The notes under the pieces were generated by a model. The model was not told the origin of the DNA. It was given only the letters and a program-made list of their open reading frames with translations, and ran no database searches. Of a stretch of 64,000 nucleotides of DNA, positions 33,121 through 41,108 are shown one piece after another (position 1 is the first letter of the stretch; every line of letters begins with the position of its first letter). The stretch is from Microbacterium aurantiacum (GTDB lineage: Bacteria; Actinomycetota; Actinomycetes; Actinomycetales; Microbacteriaceae), in assembly GCF_002872075.1 (NCBI RefSeq), contig NZ_PGGU01000029.1, positions 242,788-306,787 on the forward strand, written 5' to 3'. A program made the position numbers and the translations under genes.

Positions 33121-34344
33121 TCAGCCAGCGCGTCCCCCTGACCACCGCTCGTTCTCCCTGCGCTCAACCGACGACTGTGCGTGCGTGCGCACGATGGCAT
33201 CGGCCACCATCTCGGTCCAGCTGCTGCGCTCCGCCATGACTGCCCGCTGCCGCACCGCGCCGTTGCCGCGCGCCGTGATCTTTCGCACGCCGCGGTGGGC
33301 GAGAGCAGTCTCTTGGCGGCTCACGAAGTGGTCGTCGATATGGGCGAGAAGCGCTCGTGCGCATTCGGCGGCGGGCCGGGGGGCTCCGGACGGCGGATCG
33401 AGGAGCTTCTCGCTCATGCCGAACCTGCTCGCCCGCCAGGAGGCCAGACGCAGCAGGCTCGTCGCGACATCCGGCGCCGGAACACCGGCGCGCCATTCCG
33501 CAGCCGCCGTGCCGACCAGCGCCCGCGCGATCACGGCGAGGGTCGCCGCATCCTCCGCCTCCAGGCAGATGTCGGCGATGCGGATCTCGACTGTCGGCGC
33601 ATGGGTGGAGAGCCGGGCGTCGAAGTAGATCATGCCGGGGTCGAGTGAGACGCCGGTCTCGAGCATCTGGCGGATCGTGGCGGAGTAGGCCTCGGCGGAG
33701 CCGAATCGGTCGTAGGGGCCGGCGCTCGGCCATCGTCCCCATGCCTGGTATCGGTAGCTCGCGTATCCGGAATCGACCCCGCGCCAGAAGGGCGAGTTCG
33801 CGCTGAGTGCGAGCAGCAGCGGCAGCCAGATCCGGATCCGGTCGAGCACCGCCACTCCTTCTTCGGGTGAGCCGATCGACACGTGCACATGAAAACCGCA
33901 CGTCAGCTGCTCCGCCATCGTCAGCGCGAACCGCTCGGACATCCGGTCGTATCGGGGGCTGGACACGATATGCGACTCGCACAGCACGGGAGCCGTGGCG
34001 AGTGCGACCGCGCGCGCTCCCATCACCACGGCTGCGTCGTCAGCCGTGCGACGTCCGCTCCTGATGGCGTCGAGGAGTTCCTGGTACGTCGCGAGCGGCG
34101 CACTGACCACCTCGATCTGCTCGAGCTTGACCTCCGTCTCGAGCACGATCTTCTCGGCCGTCTGTCCTCCGGCCGCGTGGGCGCTGAGCACGTCGGTCGA
34201 CGACGGCACCGGGAGCATCGTCTCGGAGCTGACGAGGAGAAGCTCCTCCTCGACGCCGATGAGGCGGGTCGCGGTCGCGCCCCCTGTCGGCATCCTGCGC
34301 GGACCCACCTGCTCTCCTGCACCGGGCAGGACAGGCGTGCTCAT
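33121..34344 (-). CDS. Carboxylate-amine ligase, glutamate-cysteine ligase type 2 (YbdK family)
   Basis: The 407-residue protein is of the GCS2/YbdK family: IGVEEELLLVSSETMLPVP at the N-terminus, CGFHVHVSIGSPEEGV in the middle and THAPTVEIRIADICLEAEDAATLAVIARALV later in that order. These enzymes form gamma-glutamyl bonds from glutamate and an amine or cysteine using ATP. Actinobacteria that make mycothiol or ergothioneine carry several paralogues. A 25-codon frame ends 4 bp into its start, suggesting translational coupling. Confidence 0.9.
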   Translation of the reverse strand: MSTPVLPGAGEQVGPRRMPTGGATATRLIGVEEELLLVSSETMLPVPSSTDVLSAHAAGGQTAEKIVLETEVKLEQIEVVSAPLATYQELLDAIRSGRRTADDAAVVMGARAVALATAPVLCESHIVSSPRYDRMSERFALTMAEQLTCGFHVHVSIGSPEEGVAVLDRIRIWLPLLLALSANSPFWRGVDSGYASYRYQAWGRWPSAGPYDRFGSAEAYSATIRQMLETGVSLDPGMIYFDARLSTHAPTVEIRIADICLEAEDAATLAVIARALVGTAAAEWRAGVPAPDVATSLLRLASWRASRFGMSEKLLDPPSGAPRPAAECARALLAHIDDHFVSRQETALAHRGVRKITARGNGAVRQRAVMAERSSWTEMVADAIVRTHAQSSVERRENERWSGGRAG

Positions 34345-34418
34345 GTGGTCGCCGCCTCGGAGGGCGAGGCGAGTTCAGTCGCGACGATCGTGGGCGTGGC
34401 CGGGGTCTGTCGAGTCAT
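34341..34418 (-). CDS. Tiny coupled ORF upstream of the YbdK-type ligase
   Basis: A 25-residue frame (beginning MTRQTPATPTIVATE) starts at ATG 34418 after AGGAGCC and ends with a TGA that overlaps the ligase ATG by 4 bp (ATGA). The good ribosome site and exact overlap suggest it is translated and couples translation of the ligase gene. It has no cysteine or aromatic residues and no recognised family. It could equally be an unannotated small protein or just a chance frame. Confidence 0.4.
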   Translation of the reverse strand: MTRQTPATPTIVATELASPSEAATT

Positions 34419-34494
34419 GGTGGCTCCTGTGCGGCATCGTGGCGGCTGCTTTCCGTCACCATGCAGTCTCCGAGTCCGCCGCACACGGGACTTG

Positions 34495-34512
34495 ACGGCC
34501 GGCGCCGTCAGC
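34495..34512. promoter_or_regulatory. Palindrome in the divergent spacer 34419-34614
   Basis: TGACGGC (34495-34501) and GCCGTCA (34506-34512) form a perfect inverted repeat around CGGC, in the 196-bp gap between the ligase and the rightward hypothetical gene. It could be an operator or a short hairpin. Nothing else stands out in this gap. Confidence 0.3.
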
Positions 34513-34614
34513 GCTAGCGGAACCGGCTGCCGCGGACGGAGGGCGTTCACCCCAGTCGGACAGCACGGTGTCAACCCCCTGGGGCCTCGATGACGTCTCA
34601 CGCAGGCTCGAAGC

Positions 34615-34959
34615 ATGAAGCATGTGACCTACGGTGAGAAGGCTCATTTCCTCGGTGACGAGGCGGCGGAGTCGCTCATGGAGTACGCGAGCCTCCTCGG
34701 CAATGCGGGTCGGTCTGACACGGTGACATTGAACGCCGTGGACGGCCACGGTAACAGCGTCGAAGCCACGTTCCTGCTGAACCCGAGCACTGTGATGGTG
34801 ATGGAGAGCTCCTCGAGCGACATGAAAGAGCCGGAGAACGACTCGGCGATCGAGTACATGCGGGCCCGGACTGAGCAGCTGGTGAATCCCCCGGAGATCC
34901 TCCCGGAGGAGGGTTTCTCGTCGCTGGAGGACCACGGGGAGCGGTCGATGCTGGACTAG
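34615..34959 (+). CDS. Conserved hypothetical protein
   Basis: This is a 114-residue acidic cytosolic protein starting MKHVTYGEKAHFLGDEAAESLMEYASLLG. A strand-rich middle part (DTVTLNAVDGHGNSVEATFLLNPSTVMVM) is followed by a charged tail. It has no membrane segment or signal peptide. I recall similar short proteins from Microbacterium genomes without a known role. It stands alone on its strand, with the P450 gene 141 bp downstream. Confidence 0.7.
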   Translation: MKHVTYGEKAHFLGDEAAESLMEYASLLGNAGRSDTVTLNAVDGHGNSVEATFLLNPSTVMVMESSSSDMKEPENDSAIEYMRARTEQLVNPPEILPEEGFSSLEDHGERSMLD

Positions 34960-35100
34960 ATTGCGGTCTTGCCCTCCGCGCTCCGGCGTCTATGGCGCAA
35001 GAGCGCCGACGCTCGGAACTGATCGCCGGCGTCCCTAGCACAGACTCCCCACGGACGCTCCCCCCTGGCGGCCCTTCCCCGGGGCTGGGATCGTCGCCCC

Positions 35101-36429
35101 ATGGCAATGACGAACATCTCGGCAGCGGCACGCTCTCTCAACGCGCTCGTCCACGATGACGCCCCCTCGGTCCTGACTCGCGGCTACGGCTTCGGGAAGC
35201 GCATCTGGCAACGGGTCGAGCGCGGTGCCCGGTCGGCGCCGATGCGTCTGCTCGGGCACGATGCCGCTTTCGTTCGCGGCGTGGAGGGCGTCAGCCTGTT
35301 CTACGACGAGACGCGCATCGCCCGGCACGGGGCGATGCCCGCCCTCGTGCAGGAGACGCTCTTCGGACACGGCTCGGTGCACAGTCTCGACGGAGATGCG
35401 CACCATCACCGCAAGGCCGCCTTCGTCGACAGCGCCTATGAGGACGCGCAGGTCGAGCGATTGACGCCGTGGCTGGAGCGCGAGTGGGAGTCGGAGCGGA
35501 ACGCATGGCTCGACGGCGGCACTCGCAGCGCGTACGAGGCGGCGACGGGCGCTCTTGGTCGCGCGGTGATGGCGTGGGCAGGGTTGCCCGGAACCCCCGC
35601 CGCGAAGACACGCTGGTCGGAGAGGCTCGCGCAGATCGTCGATGGGTTCGGCGCGCCGTACTCGCCCGCCTACGCCCTCGCGGTCCTCAACCGGGTGTGG
35701 TCCGATTGCCACTCCGCCGGCCTCATCGAGGCGGCGCGTGCCGGGGCGCTGCGAACCGAGCCCGGCACAGCGCTGGAAGTCTGGGCACATCATCGCGATC
35801 AGGCGGGAGAGCTGCTGCCCGCTCGCCTCGCCGGGGTCGAGCTGCAGAACAGCATCCGCCCGATGGTCGCGGTCGCACGCTTCGTCGCGTTCGCGGCGAA
35901 GGAACTCCACGACCGACCCGAATGGCGGGAACGCATCGCGGCCGAGACTGCGGCGAACGGGCGGCTCGTCGGCGGCGAGCTCGCGACGATGTTCGCACAG
36001 GAGATACGCCGCACCGCGCCCTTCGTGCCGATGCTCCCCGGTCGCACGATCGCCGACGTCGAGATCGACGGTCAGCACGTCGCCGCGGGAGGTCGCGTGG
36101 TGCTCGACATCCTCGGCACGAACACCGACGAGCACTTCTGGGCGAACCCGAAGCGCTTCGCACCCGAGAGATTCTCCGACGTCGAAGACTTCGAAGCGCT
36201 CCCGGCCTTCATCCCCCACGGCGGAGGTGACGTGGCGACCGGCCATCGCTGTCCGGGAGAGAAGCTCGCGGTGGCGGGCCTCTCCGCCGGTGTCGCCGTG
36301 CTGAGTGATCCGCGGCTGCGCATCCTGGGCTCCGGTCTCGGGGTGAACCGCCGCCGGCTGCCCACGATGCCGCGCTCCGGAGGCCGCGTGCGCTCGGCCG
36401 ATGCGCCGAGTCGTTGCCCGTTCAGCTGA
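35101..36429 (+). CDS. CYP152-type cytochrome P450 (H2O2-dependent fatty acid peroxygenase/decarboxylase)
   Basis: This 442-residue P450 has the ExxR motif at Glu301-Arg304 and the heme-thiolate loop IPHGGGDVATGHRCPGE with Cys384. The loop, together with the I-helix sequence ELQNSIRPMVAVARF (Arg253-Pro254) in place of the usual acid-alcohol pair, is diagnostic of CYP152 peroxygenases. The family binds the fatty-acid carboxylate with that arginine and uses hydrogen peroxide directly. FGHGSVHSLDG places His94 at the position of His85 of the alkene-forming OleT, where BS-beta has Gln. Alpha/beta-hydroxylation or decarboxylation of fatty acids is predicted; no redox partner is needed or seen. Confidence 0.88.
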   Translation: MAMTNISAAARSLNALVHDDAPSVLTRGYGFGKRIWQRVERGARSAPMRLLGHDAAFVRGVEGVSLFYDETRIARHGAMPALVQETLFGHGSVHSLDGDAHHHRKAAFVDSAYEDAQVERLTPWLEREWESERNAWLDGGTRSAYEAATGALGRAVMAWAGLPGTPAAKTRWSERLAQIVDGFGAPYSPAYALAVLNRVWSDCHSAGLIEAARAGALRTEPGTALEVWAHHRDQAGELLPARLAGVELQNSIRPMVAVARFVAFAAKELHDRPEWRERIAAETAANGRLVGGELATMFAQEIRRTAPFVPMLPGRTIADVEIDGQHVAAGGRVVLDILGTNTDEHFWANPKRFAPERFSDVEDFEALPAFIPHGGGDVATGHRCPGEKLAVAGLSAGVAVLSDPRLRILGSGLGVNRRRLPTMPRSGGRVRSADAPSRCPFS

Positions 36430-36451
36430 GACGGCGTCACCGCAAGACGGG

Positions 36452-36817
36452 TCAGCCGGTGACCGCGGACTCCTTTGGATCGTCGAGCCCGAAGAGCCGG
36501 GGCGGCACGGTCATCGCCCAGGCGTTCATGGCATCGAGGACGGGGCGGAGTTCCATCCCCACCGGAGTCAGTTCGTAGACGACGCGGGGCGGGATCTCGG
36601 CGTACGCGGTGCGCGTGACGAGCTCATGTGCCTCGAATTTGCGGAGACGGCTGGAGAGGGTGTGGGCGCTGATTCCAGGGAGGGCCGTGAGGAGTTCGTT
36701 GAATCGGTGCGGCTTCTTGAGGAGCTCTCGGACGATCAGAGTCGCCCACGGGCCGTCGAGCAGACTGAGGAAACGGGCGACGCCGCACTCCTCCAAGGCG
36801 CAATGGTCGAACTTCAT
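36452..36817 (-). CDS. HxlR family transcriptional regulator
   Basis: The 121-residue protein is a single winged-helix HxlR domain: CGVARFLSLLDGPWATLIVRELLKKPHRFNELLTALPGISAHTLSSRLRKFEAHELV in that order, then PPRVVYELTPVGMEL. HxlR proteins often sense quinones, aldehydes or other electrophiles. It is divergent from the NmrA-like gene at 36882 with a long inverted repeat between, so it probably represses that gene. Confidence 0.9.
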   Translation of the reverse strand: MKFDHCALEECGVARFLSLLDGPWATLIVRELLKKPHRFNELLTALPGISAHTLSSRLRKFEAHELVTRTAYAEIPPRVVYELTPVGMELRPVLDAMNAWAMTVPPRLFGLDDPKESAVTG

Positions 36818-36833
36818 GGCTTCAGATTACCTT

Positions 36834-36876
36834 CATTAGTGCATTTGACGTAACCGATGCATCATATGCACTAATG
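36834..36876. promoter_or_regulatory. HxlR operator with 11-bp inverted arms
   Basis: CATTAGTGCAT (36834-36844) and ATGCACTAATG (36866-36876) are perfect reverse complements with a 21-nt spacer. The second arm ends 5 bp before the NmrA-like ATG and the first lies 17 bp before the HxlR start. The tight placement implies repression of both genes by bound HxlR. Confidence 0.8.
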
Positions 36877-36881
36877 GAGTC

Positions 36882-37724
36882 ATGACCTATATCGTTCACG
36901 GCGCCACCGGCGCCCAGGGTGCCCCCGTACTGTCCGCTCTCCTCTCCGCAGGACTCCCCGCCCGCGCCGCGGTGCGCGACACCTCCAAGCTCACTGATGT
37001 CGATGCCGTCTCGATCGATGTCGGCTCCGTCGACTCTCTCGTCGCGGCCTACGAAGGAGCAGAAGGCGTCTTCGTCCATCTGCCGATCGGCAGTCCCGAC
37101 GACCAGCGCCGCTACGCGCTCGCGATCGGCGAGGCAATCCGTCGCGCACAGCCCGCGCGCGTCGTCTTCTCCACCAGCGGGTACTCGATCGACCCAGCGG
37201 CGGATGGCGAGGATGCTCCGAACGTGCTCGCGCGCGAGATCGCCGCATCGGGCGTCTCCTACGCGATCGTCGAGCCGCGTCTGTATCTCGAGAATCTCCT
37301 TCTCCCGCCGATGCTCGCCGCCGCACGCGAGGGGACGCTGCCCTATCCGCTTCGCGACGACTACGTGACATCATGGAGCTCGCACCTCGATGTCGCCGAT
37401 GTCGTCGTTCGTCTGCTCACCTCGAGGGCCACCACCGGCATCGTTTCGGTGGGTGCGCTGCCGGGGCTGGTGGGTGCGGACCTCGCTGCCGGATTCGCCG
37501 GCTACTTCGGCCATGAAGTCACGTACGAGGCGATCTCACCTCAGACGATGGGGGAGATGATCGAGCCTCTCTTCGGCAGCGACTCGACCGCCCCCATCGT
37601 GGCGTCGTACGCCCACCGCGACACGCAGACGGGCGAGGAGATCCCCGAAGCGCGTTCCGCCCAGGCGTTGCTGGGGACACGGGTGCGCAGCGTCGAGGAG
37701 TGGTTGCGAGCGATGGCGGTCTGA
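36882..37724 (+). CDS. NmrA-like NAD(P)-binding protein
   Basis: This 280-residue atypical SDR has the motif GATGAQG at residues 7-13, then the family segments EGVFVHLPIGSPDDQRRYA, RVVFSTSGYS and YAIVEPRLYLENLL. It lacks a clear YxxxK, as in NmrA-type redox sensors and some quinone oxidoreductases (QOR2-like). The divergent HxlR regulator and operator point to an inducible response to an electrophile or quinone. This is inference from the neighbourhood. Confidence 0.85.
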   Translation: MTYIVHGATGAQGAPVLSALLSAGLPARAAVRDTSKLTDVDAVSIDVGSVDSLVAAYEGAEGVFVHLPIGSPDDQRRYALAIGEAIRRAQPARVVFSTSGYSIDPAADGEDAPNVLAREIAASGVSYAIVEPRLYLENLLLPPMLAAAREGTLPYPLRDDYVTSWSSHLDVADVVVRLLTSRATTGIVSVGALPGLVGADLAAGFAGYFGHEVTYEAISPQTMGEMIEPLFGSDSTAPIVASYAHRDTQTGEEIPEARSAQALLGTRVRSVEEWLRAMAV

Positions 37725-37809
37725 GCGGCACGCCGGGCGCGATTCGAGCGGAGATTGCCACTCGACTCGGATCGTGCCCGTCCTGCTGGCTCTCCATAGA
37801 CGCGCCTCG

Positions 37810-37848
37810 ATTGGCACGCTAGTGCCCATACGATGGATTCAGGCCAAT
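37810..37848. promoter_or_regulatory. 39-bp operator copy 1, upstream of the GlxA-type regulator
   Basis: A 39-bp element bounded by ATTGGC (37810-37815) and GCCAAT (37843-37848) ends 15 bp before the GlxA-type start. A second element of the same length and ends lies at 39551-39589; the two agree at 28 of 39 positions. The inverted ATTGGC/GCCAAT ends suggest an AraC-type regulator site used for self-control. Confidence 0.65.
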
Positions 37849-37863
37849 CCGAAAGGCGACCAC

Positions 37864-38811
37864 ATGAAGATCGCGATCCACGCTTTCGAAGGTGTGACGC
37901 TGTTTCACCTGTCGGTGCCGCAGATGGTCTTCGACGAGGTCACCAGGCAGGGTCTGGCCGACTGGGAGACGGTCCTCTTCTCCGACCGGGCCGGATCGGT
38001 GCGCACCGCTGAGGGCTACACCCTCGGGCGAGTGCAGGGCCTCTCCGCCACCGATGACGCCGATCTGATCGTGCTGCCCTCCTGGGTCGACGACGGCAGA
38101 GAGCTCCGCCCTGGGCTCCGCCGCGCTCTTCTCCGCGCTCACGACCGGGAAGCGGCCATCGCCGGGCTCTGCCTCGGCGCGATCGCGGTCGCCGACCTCG
38201 GATTGCTCGAGGGGCGCAGCGCCGTGACGCACTGGCGCGCCGCAGAGGGGCTGGCGATCCGGCATCCGGGAGTCGCCGTGGATTCCCGCGTGCTCTACCT
38301 GGACCACGGAGATGTGATGACCTCCGCGGGTACGGCCTCGGGCATCGACGCATGCCTGCACATCGTGCGCACGCGGCTGGGAGCGGAAGCAGCGAACCAG
38401 GTGGCGCGGAGTCTCGTCGTGGCCCCGCATCGCGAGGGCGGGCAGGCGCAGTACATCGAGCGACCCGTGGCACAGCGCTCGGCCGACGACCCGATCGGAG
38501 CGGCGTCCGCATGGGCACTGCGAAACCTTGCGGAGGACCTCTCCATCGAAAGACTCGCGCACGCGGCGCACATGAGTCGCCGAACCTTCGTCCGCGCCTT
38601 CCGCGACTCGACCGGAACGACGCCCGCCGCCTGGGTGCGATCGCGTCGCCTCGACGAAGCACGGCGCCTCTTGGAGACCACCGATCTGTCGGTCGACCAG
38701 ATCGCCGCATCGTGCGGCTTCGGCAACCCCGTCACCATGCGGCAGAATTTCGCCGCAGCGTTCGGGAGCACGCCGTCGGGCTACCGCCGCCGGTTCGACG
38801 CGCGCTCCTGA
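37864..38811 (+). CDS. GlxA family transcriptional regulator (DJ-1/PfpI + AraC)
   Basis: The 315-residue protein joins an N-terminal DJ-1/PfpI-like domain (about residues 1-165, with IAGLCLGAIAVADLGLLEGRSAVTHW) to a C-terminal AraC pair of helix-turn-helices (SIERLAHAAHMSRRTFVRAF, then LSVDQIAASCGFGNPVTMRQNFAAAFG). ATG 37864 is used because the longer frame covers the operator. The gene converges on a cysteine hydrolase whose promoter carries the same 39-bp element, so that hydrolase is its likely target. Confidence 0.9.
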   Translation: MKIAIHAFEGVTLFHLSVPQMVFDEVTRQGLADWETVLFSDRAGSVRTAEGYTLGRVQGLSATDDADLIVLPSWVDDGRELRPGLRRALLRAHDREAAIAGLCLGAIAVADLGLLEGRSAVTHWRAAEGLAIRHPGVAVDSRVLYLDHGDVMTSAGTASGIDACLHIVRTRLGAEAANQVARSLVVAPHREGGQAQYIERPVAQRSADDPIGAASAWALRNLAEDLSIERLAHAAHMSRRTFVRAFRDSTGTTPAAWVRSRRLDEARRLLETTDLSVDQIAASCGFGNPVTMRQNFAAAFGSTPSGYRRRFDARS

Positions 38812-38852
38812 TCTCCACAGCGCCTGATCTCTGCTGAGCCGGGTGGGCGGGG

Positions 38853-39485
38853 TCAGGAGTGGGTTGCGGCACCCGCGGCGGCGGATTCGGGCAGGTTCCC
38901 CTTCGAGAGTGCGGTTCCCGACTCGAGGGCGGCGACCCAGGCGGCGGTCGGAGCGACGGCGGCCCAGTTCGAGTGCAGCAGCGCCATCAGTGTCGTGTGC
39001 ACCGTCCTTGCGTCGGCCGATCCTGCGTCGTTCGCGATGTCGATCGCGCCGGTCGCGTCGGAGAGCACCTCGACGGTGATGCCACGGGTCTCGGCGTCGG
39101 CGGCCGAAGCGATGACGCAGTTGTTCGTCATGTAGCCCGCCAGGGTGATCGTGTCGATGTCGTTCCCCGACAGCCACTCGTGCAGGCCGGTGCCGGGGAA
39201 GATCGAGCTGTATTCCTTGACGAGCTTCTTCCATGCGCTCGCGTCGCGCTCCTCGAGTGATGCATGCAGCCGGAACTCCTGCTTCGTCGGGTTGAACACC
39301 GGCGCGGCATCTCCCGCATCGTGCTGCACCATGACGACCGGGATGCCTGCGCGTTCTGCGGCGTCGACGGCATCCGCGATCCGTCGGATCGACTCGTCGC
39401 GGGGCGGGTACTGAATGGGCAGCAGGCCGGTGAAGTACTCCTGTTGGGGGTCGATGACGATGAGAGCGCGGCGGGGAGCGGACAC
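38853..39485 (-). CDS. Cysteine hydrolase, isochorismatase family
   Basis: This 210-residue isochorismatase-like hydrolase has the triad Asp12 (VIDPQQEY), Lys90 (VKEYSSIF) and Cys123 (YMTNNCVIASA). Nicotinamidases and other amidases of this family hydrolyse small amides. GTG 39485 follows AGGAGG; an earlier ATG at 39527 reads through that site. A copy of the GlxA operator lies 66 bp upstream, linking it to the regulator that converges on it. Confidence 0.88.
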   Translation of the reverse strand: MSAPRRALIVIDPQQEYFTGLLPIQYPPRDESIRRIADAVDAAERAGIPVVMVQHDAGDAAPVFNPTKQEFRLHASLEERDASAWKKLVKEYSSIFPGTGLHEWLSGNDIDTITLAGYMTNNCVIASAADAETRGITVEVLSDATGAIDIANDAGSADARTVHTTLMALLHSNWAAVAPTAAWVAALESGTALSKGNLPESAAAGAATHS

Positions 39486-39550
39486 GAGTCCTCCTGGTGG
39501 AAAGGAGCGGATGTTGTTATCCAGCATCGCTCCTGAGTCGCTGGATCACC

Positions 39551-39589
39551 ATTGGCACGCATGCACGCTACCGATGAGTTCACGCCAAT
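39551..39589. promoter_or_regulatory. 39-bp operator copy 2, upstream of the cysteine hydrolase
   Basis: ATTGGC (39551-39556) and GCCAAT (39584-39589) bound an element of exactly the same length as that at 37810-37848. The first ten bases are identical, and so are most of the CGATGxxTTCAxGCCAAT end. It lies upstream of the leftward hydrolase gene and downstream of the AEC transporter stop. Confidence 0.65.
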
Positions 39590-39622
39590 CCGCATCCTCG
39601 TTGGGAGGGCATCGACGACGGG

Positions 39623-40552
39623 TCACCGCGACAGCGCATCCGAGAGCAGGAGCATGAGCGGGATCGTGGCAATGGAGAGGACGGTCTGGGCGCCGGTGAT
39701 CGCGGCCATGAGCCGGGTGTCACCGCCCATCCGCGCCGCCAGGATGTACGCGCTCGGCGCTGTGGGAACGGCTGTGATGAGAACGATGCTGGTCAGTGTC
39801 GGCTCGGTCGTCCCGACGGCGATGGCGAACGACATGGCGGCGAGGGGCAGCAGGCCGAGCTTCAGCACCGAGGCGATGCCGATGTCGAGAAGGTCGCGAA
39901 GGCGGAAGGCGAAGCGGAGAGCCGCGCCGGCGATGAGAGTGCCGGCGACGAGAGCGGGCGACGCCACCATCTCGAGCGATGTGTGCAGGAATCCGGGTAT
40001 GCGGATGCCCGTCACGTTGATCATCAGGCCGACCGCGCACGCCAGGATGAGCGGGTTCGTCGCCAGGTCGCGCCAGAGCGAGGAGGGCGGGCGGGTGGCG
40101 TCGGCCGCGCCGTGGATGGAGAGCGTCGTGACGCAGACCAGATTCACGAGGGGCACGACGATCGCGCTGGCGAGGGCGAACGTCGCGACGCCGGCCTGGC
40201 CGTCCAGCGCGGATGCGAAGACGAGCCCGATGTACGTGTTGATCCGGATCGACCCCTGCATGAGAGAGGTGAGCTGCGGCCCGTTCGCGCGCGTGAGTCG
40301 CGCGACCCCGAATGCCAGTGCGGCCACGAGAAGGATCGGGACCGCCACGCTCGCGAAGAGCGGACCCGGTGCCACGATCCCGAGATCGGCCTCGCCGATC
40401 GACGTGATGAAGAGGGCCGGCGTGAACACCCAATAGCTCATCCATGACAGGCCAGCCCAGAACCGTTCGTCGGTGAGGAACCGTCGCCGTAAGAGGAGAC
40501 CGCCCCTGAGGAGCAGAATGATCGGCGCGATCCCGTCGGTGATGACATCCAT
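39623..40552 (-). CDS. AEC family transporter
   Basis: This 309-residue membrane protein has about ten hydrophobic segments in the two five-helix halves of the auxin efflux carrier (PF03547) fold, e.g. WMSYWVFTPALFITSI and ATNPLILACAVGLMINVTGI. Bacterial members carry malate, malonate or other organic acids. It is upstream of the cysteine hydrolase on the same strand, but the operator between them suggests separate control. The substrate is unknown. Confidence 0.88.
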   Translation of the reverse strand: MDVITDGIAPIILLLRGGLLLRRRFLTDERFWAGLSWMSYWVFTPALFITSIGEADLGIVAPGPLFASVAVPILLVAALAFGVARLTRANGPQLTSLMQGSIRINTYIGLVFASALDGQAGVATFALASAIVVPLVNLVCVTTLSIHGAADATRPPSSLWRDLATNPLILACAVGLMINVTGIRIPGFLHTSLEMVASPALVAGTLIAGAALRFAFRLRDLLDIGIASVLKLGLLPLAAMSFAIAVGTTEPTLTSIVLITAVPTAPSAYILAARMGGDTRLMAAITGAQTVLSIATIPLMLLLSDALSR

Positions 40553-40577
40553 ACCTCAACCGTGATGCAATGGGTCA

Positions 40578-41105
40578 GTGCAGTTCAACCATGACAACAT
40601 GACCGGCCCTCTGCTCGCCGCGGATCTCGTGACCCTGCGGGGGAAGGGGTGGAGCGCGGAGGGTGCAGCGGAGATCCTGGCCGCGCACCAGATCCGCCGA
40701 GGAGATCTCGATACGGGCTCCGCCGAACTGCTCGGCCAATGGGCCGACCGGCTGGCTTCGGTGTTCCGTGCCGAAGGCGTCGGCCGGCGGTGCGAGGAGA
40801 TCAACGAGCTCCTCGCGTCCGGCACGGCGCTCCCGTATCTGACGACCCATGACGGACTCCGCCCGCATCTGCACTTCGCATCCGATGCGCAGGACGTCGT
40901 GGCACGCGTCCGCGCCGTCACGGCCGGCGGACTCGCGCTGTTCGCGGTGGAGTCCGAGGGGGCACGGCTCGGCCTCTGTCAGCGCGGCGGGTGTGCGGTC
41001 GCCTTCGTCGACACGAGCCGGAACGGGCGGCGGGCCTACTGCTCAGCGAAGTGCGGCAACTACGATGCGGTGCGCCGTCACCGCGCCCCGCTCAGCCGTC
41101 GATGA
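40578..41105 (+). CDS. CGNR zinc-finger domain protein (ABATE family regulator)
   Basis: The 175-residue protein has an N-terminal ABATE-like domain and a C-terminal treble-clef zinc finger LGLCQRGGCAVAFVDTSRNG then RAYCSAKCGN, with the CGN(Y) signature and four cysteines. CGNR proteins are putative stress-linked DNA-binding regulators in actinobacteria. It starts at GTG 40578 and is divergent from the AEC transporter, with 25 bp between starts, so it may regulate that transporter. Confidence 0.88.
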   Translation: MQFNHDNMTGPLLAADLVTLRGKGWSAEGAAEILAAHQIRRGDLDTGSAELLGQWADRLASVFRAEGVGRRCEEINELLASGTALPYLTTHDGLRPHLHFASDAQDVVARVRAVTAGGLALFAVESEGARLGLCQRGGCAVAFVDTSRNGRRAYCSAKCGNYDAVRRHRAPLSRR

Positions 41106-41108
41106 GCG

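Noticed and set aside
36436..36463. GTCACCG/CGGTGAC inverted repeat as a terminator between P450 and HxlR genes
   Set aside because: The stem is only 7 bp with a 14-nt loop and overlaps the HxlR stop codon, so the support is too weak.
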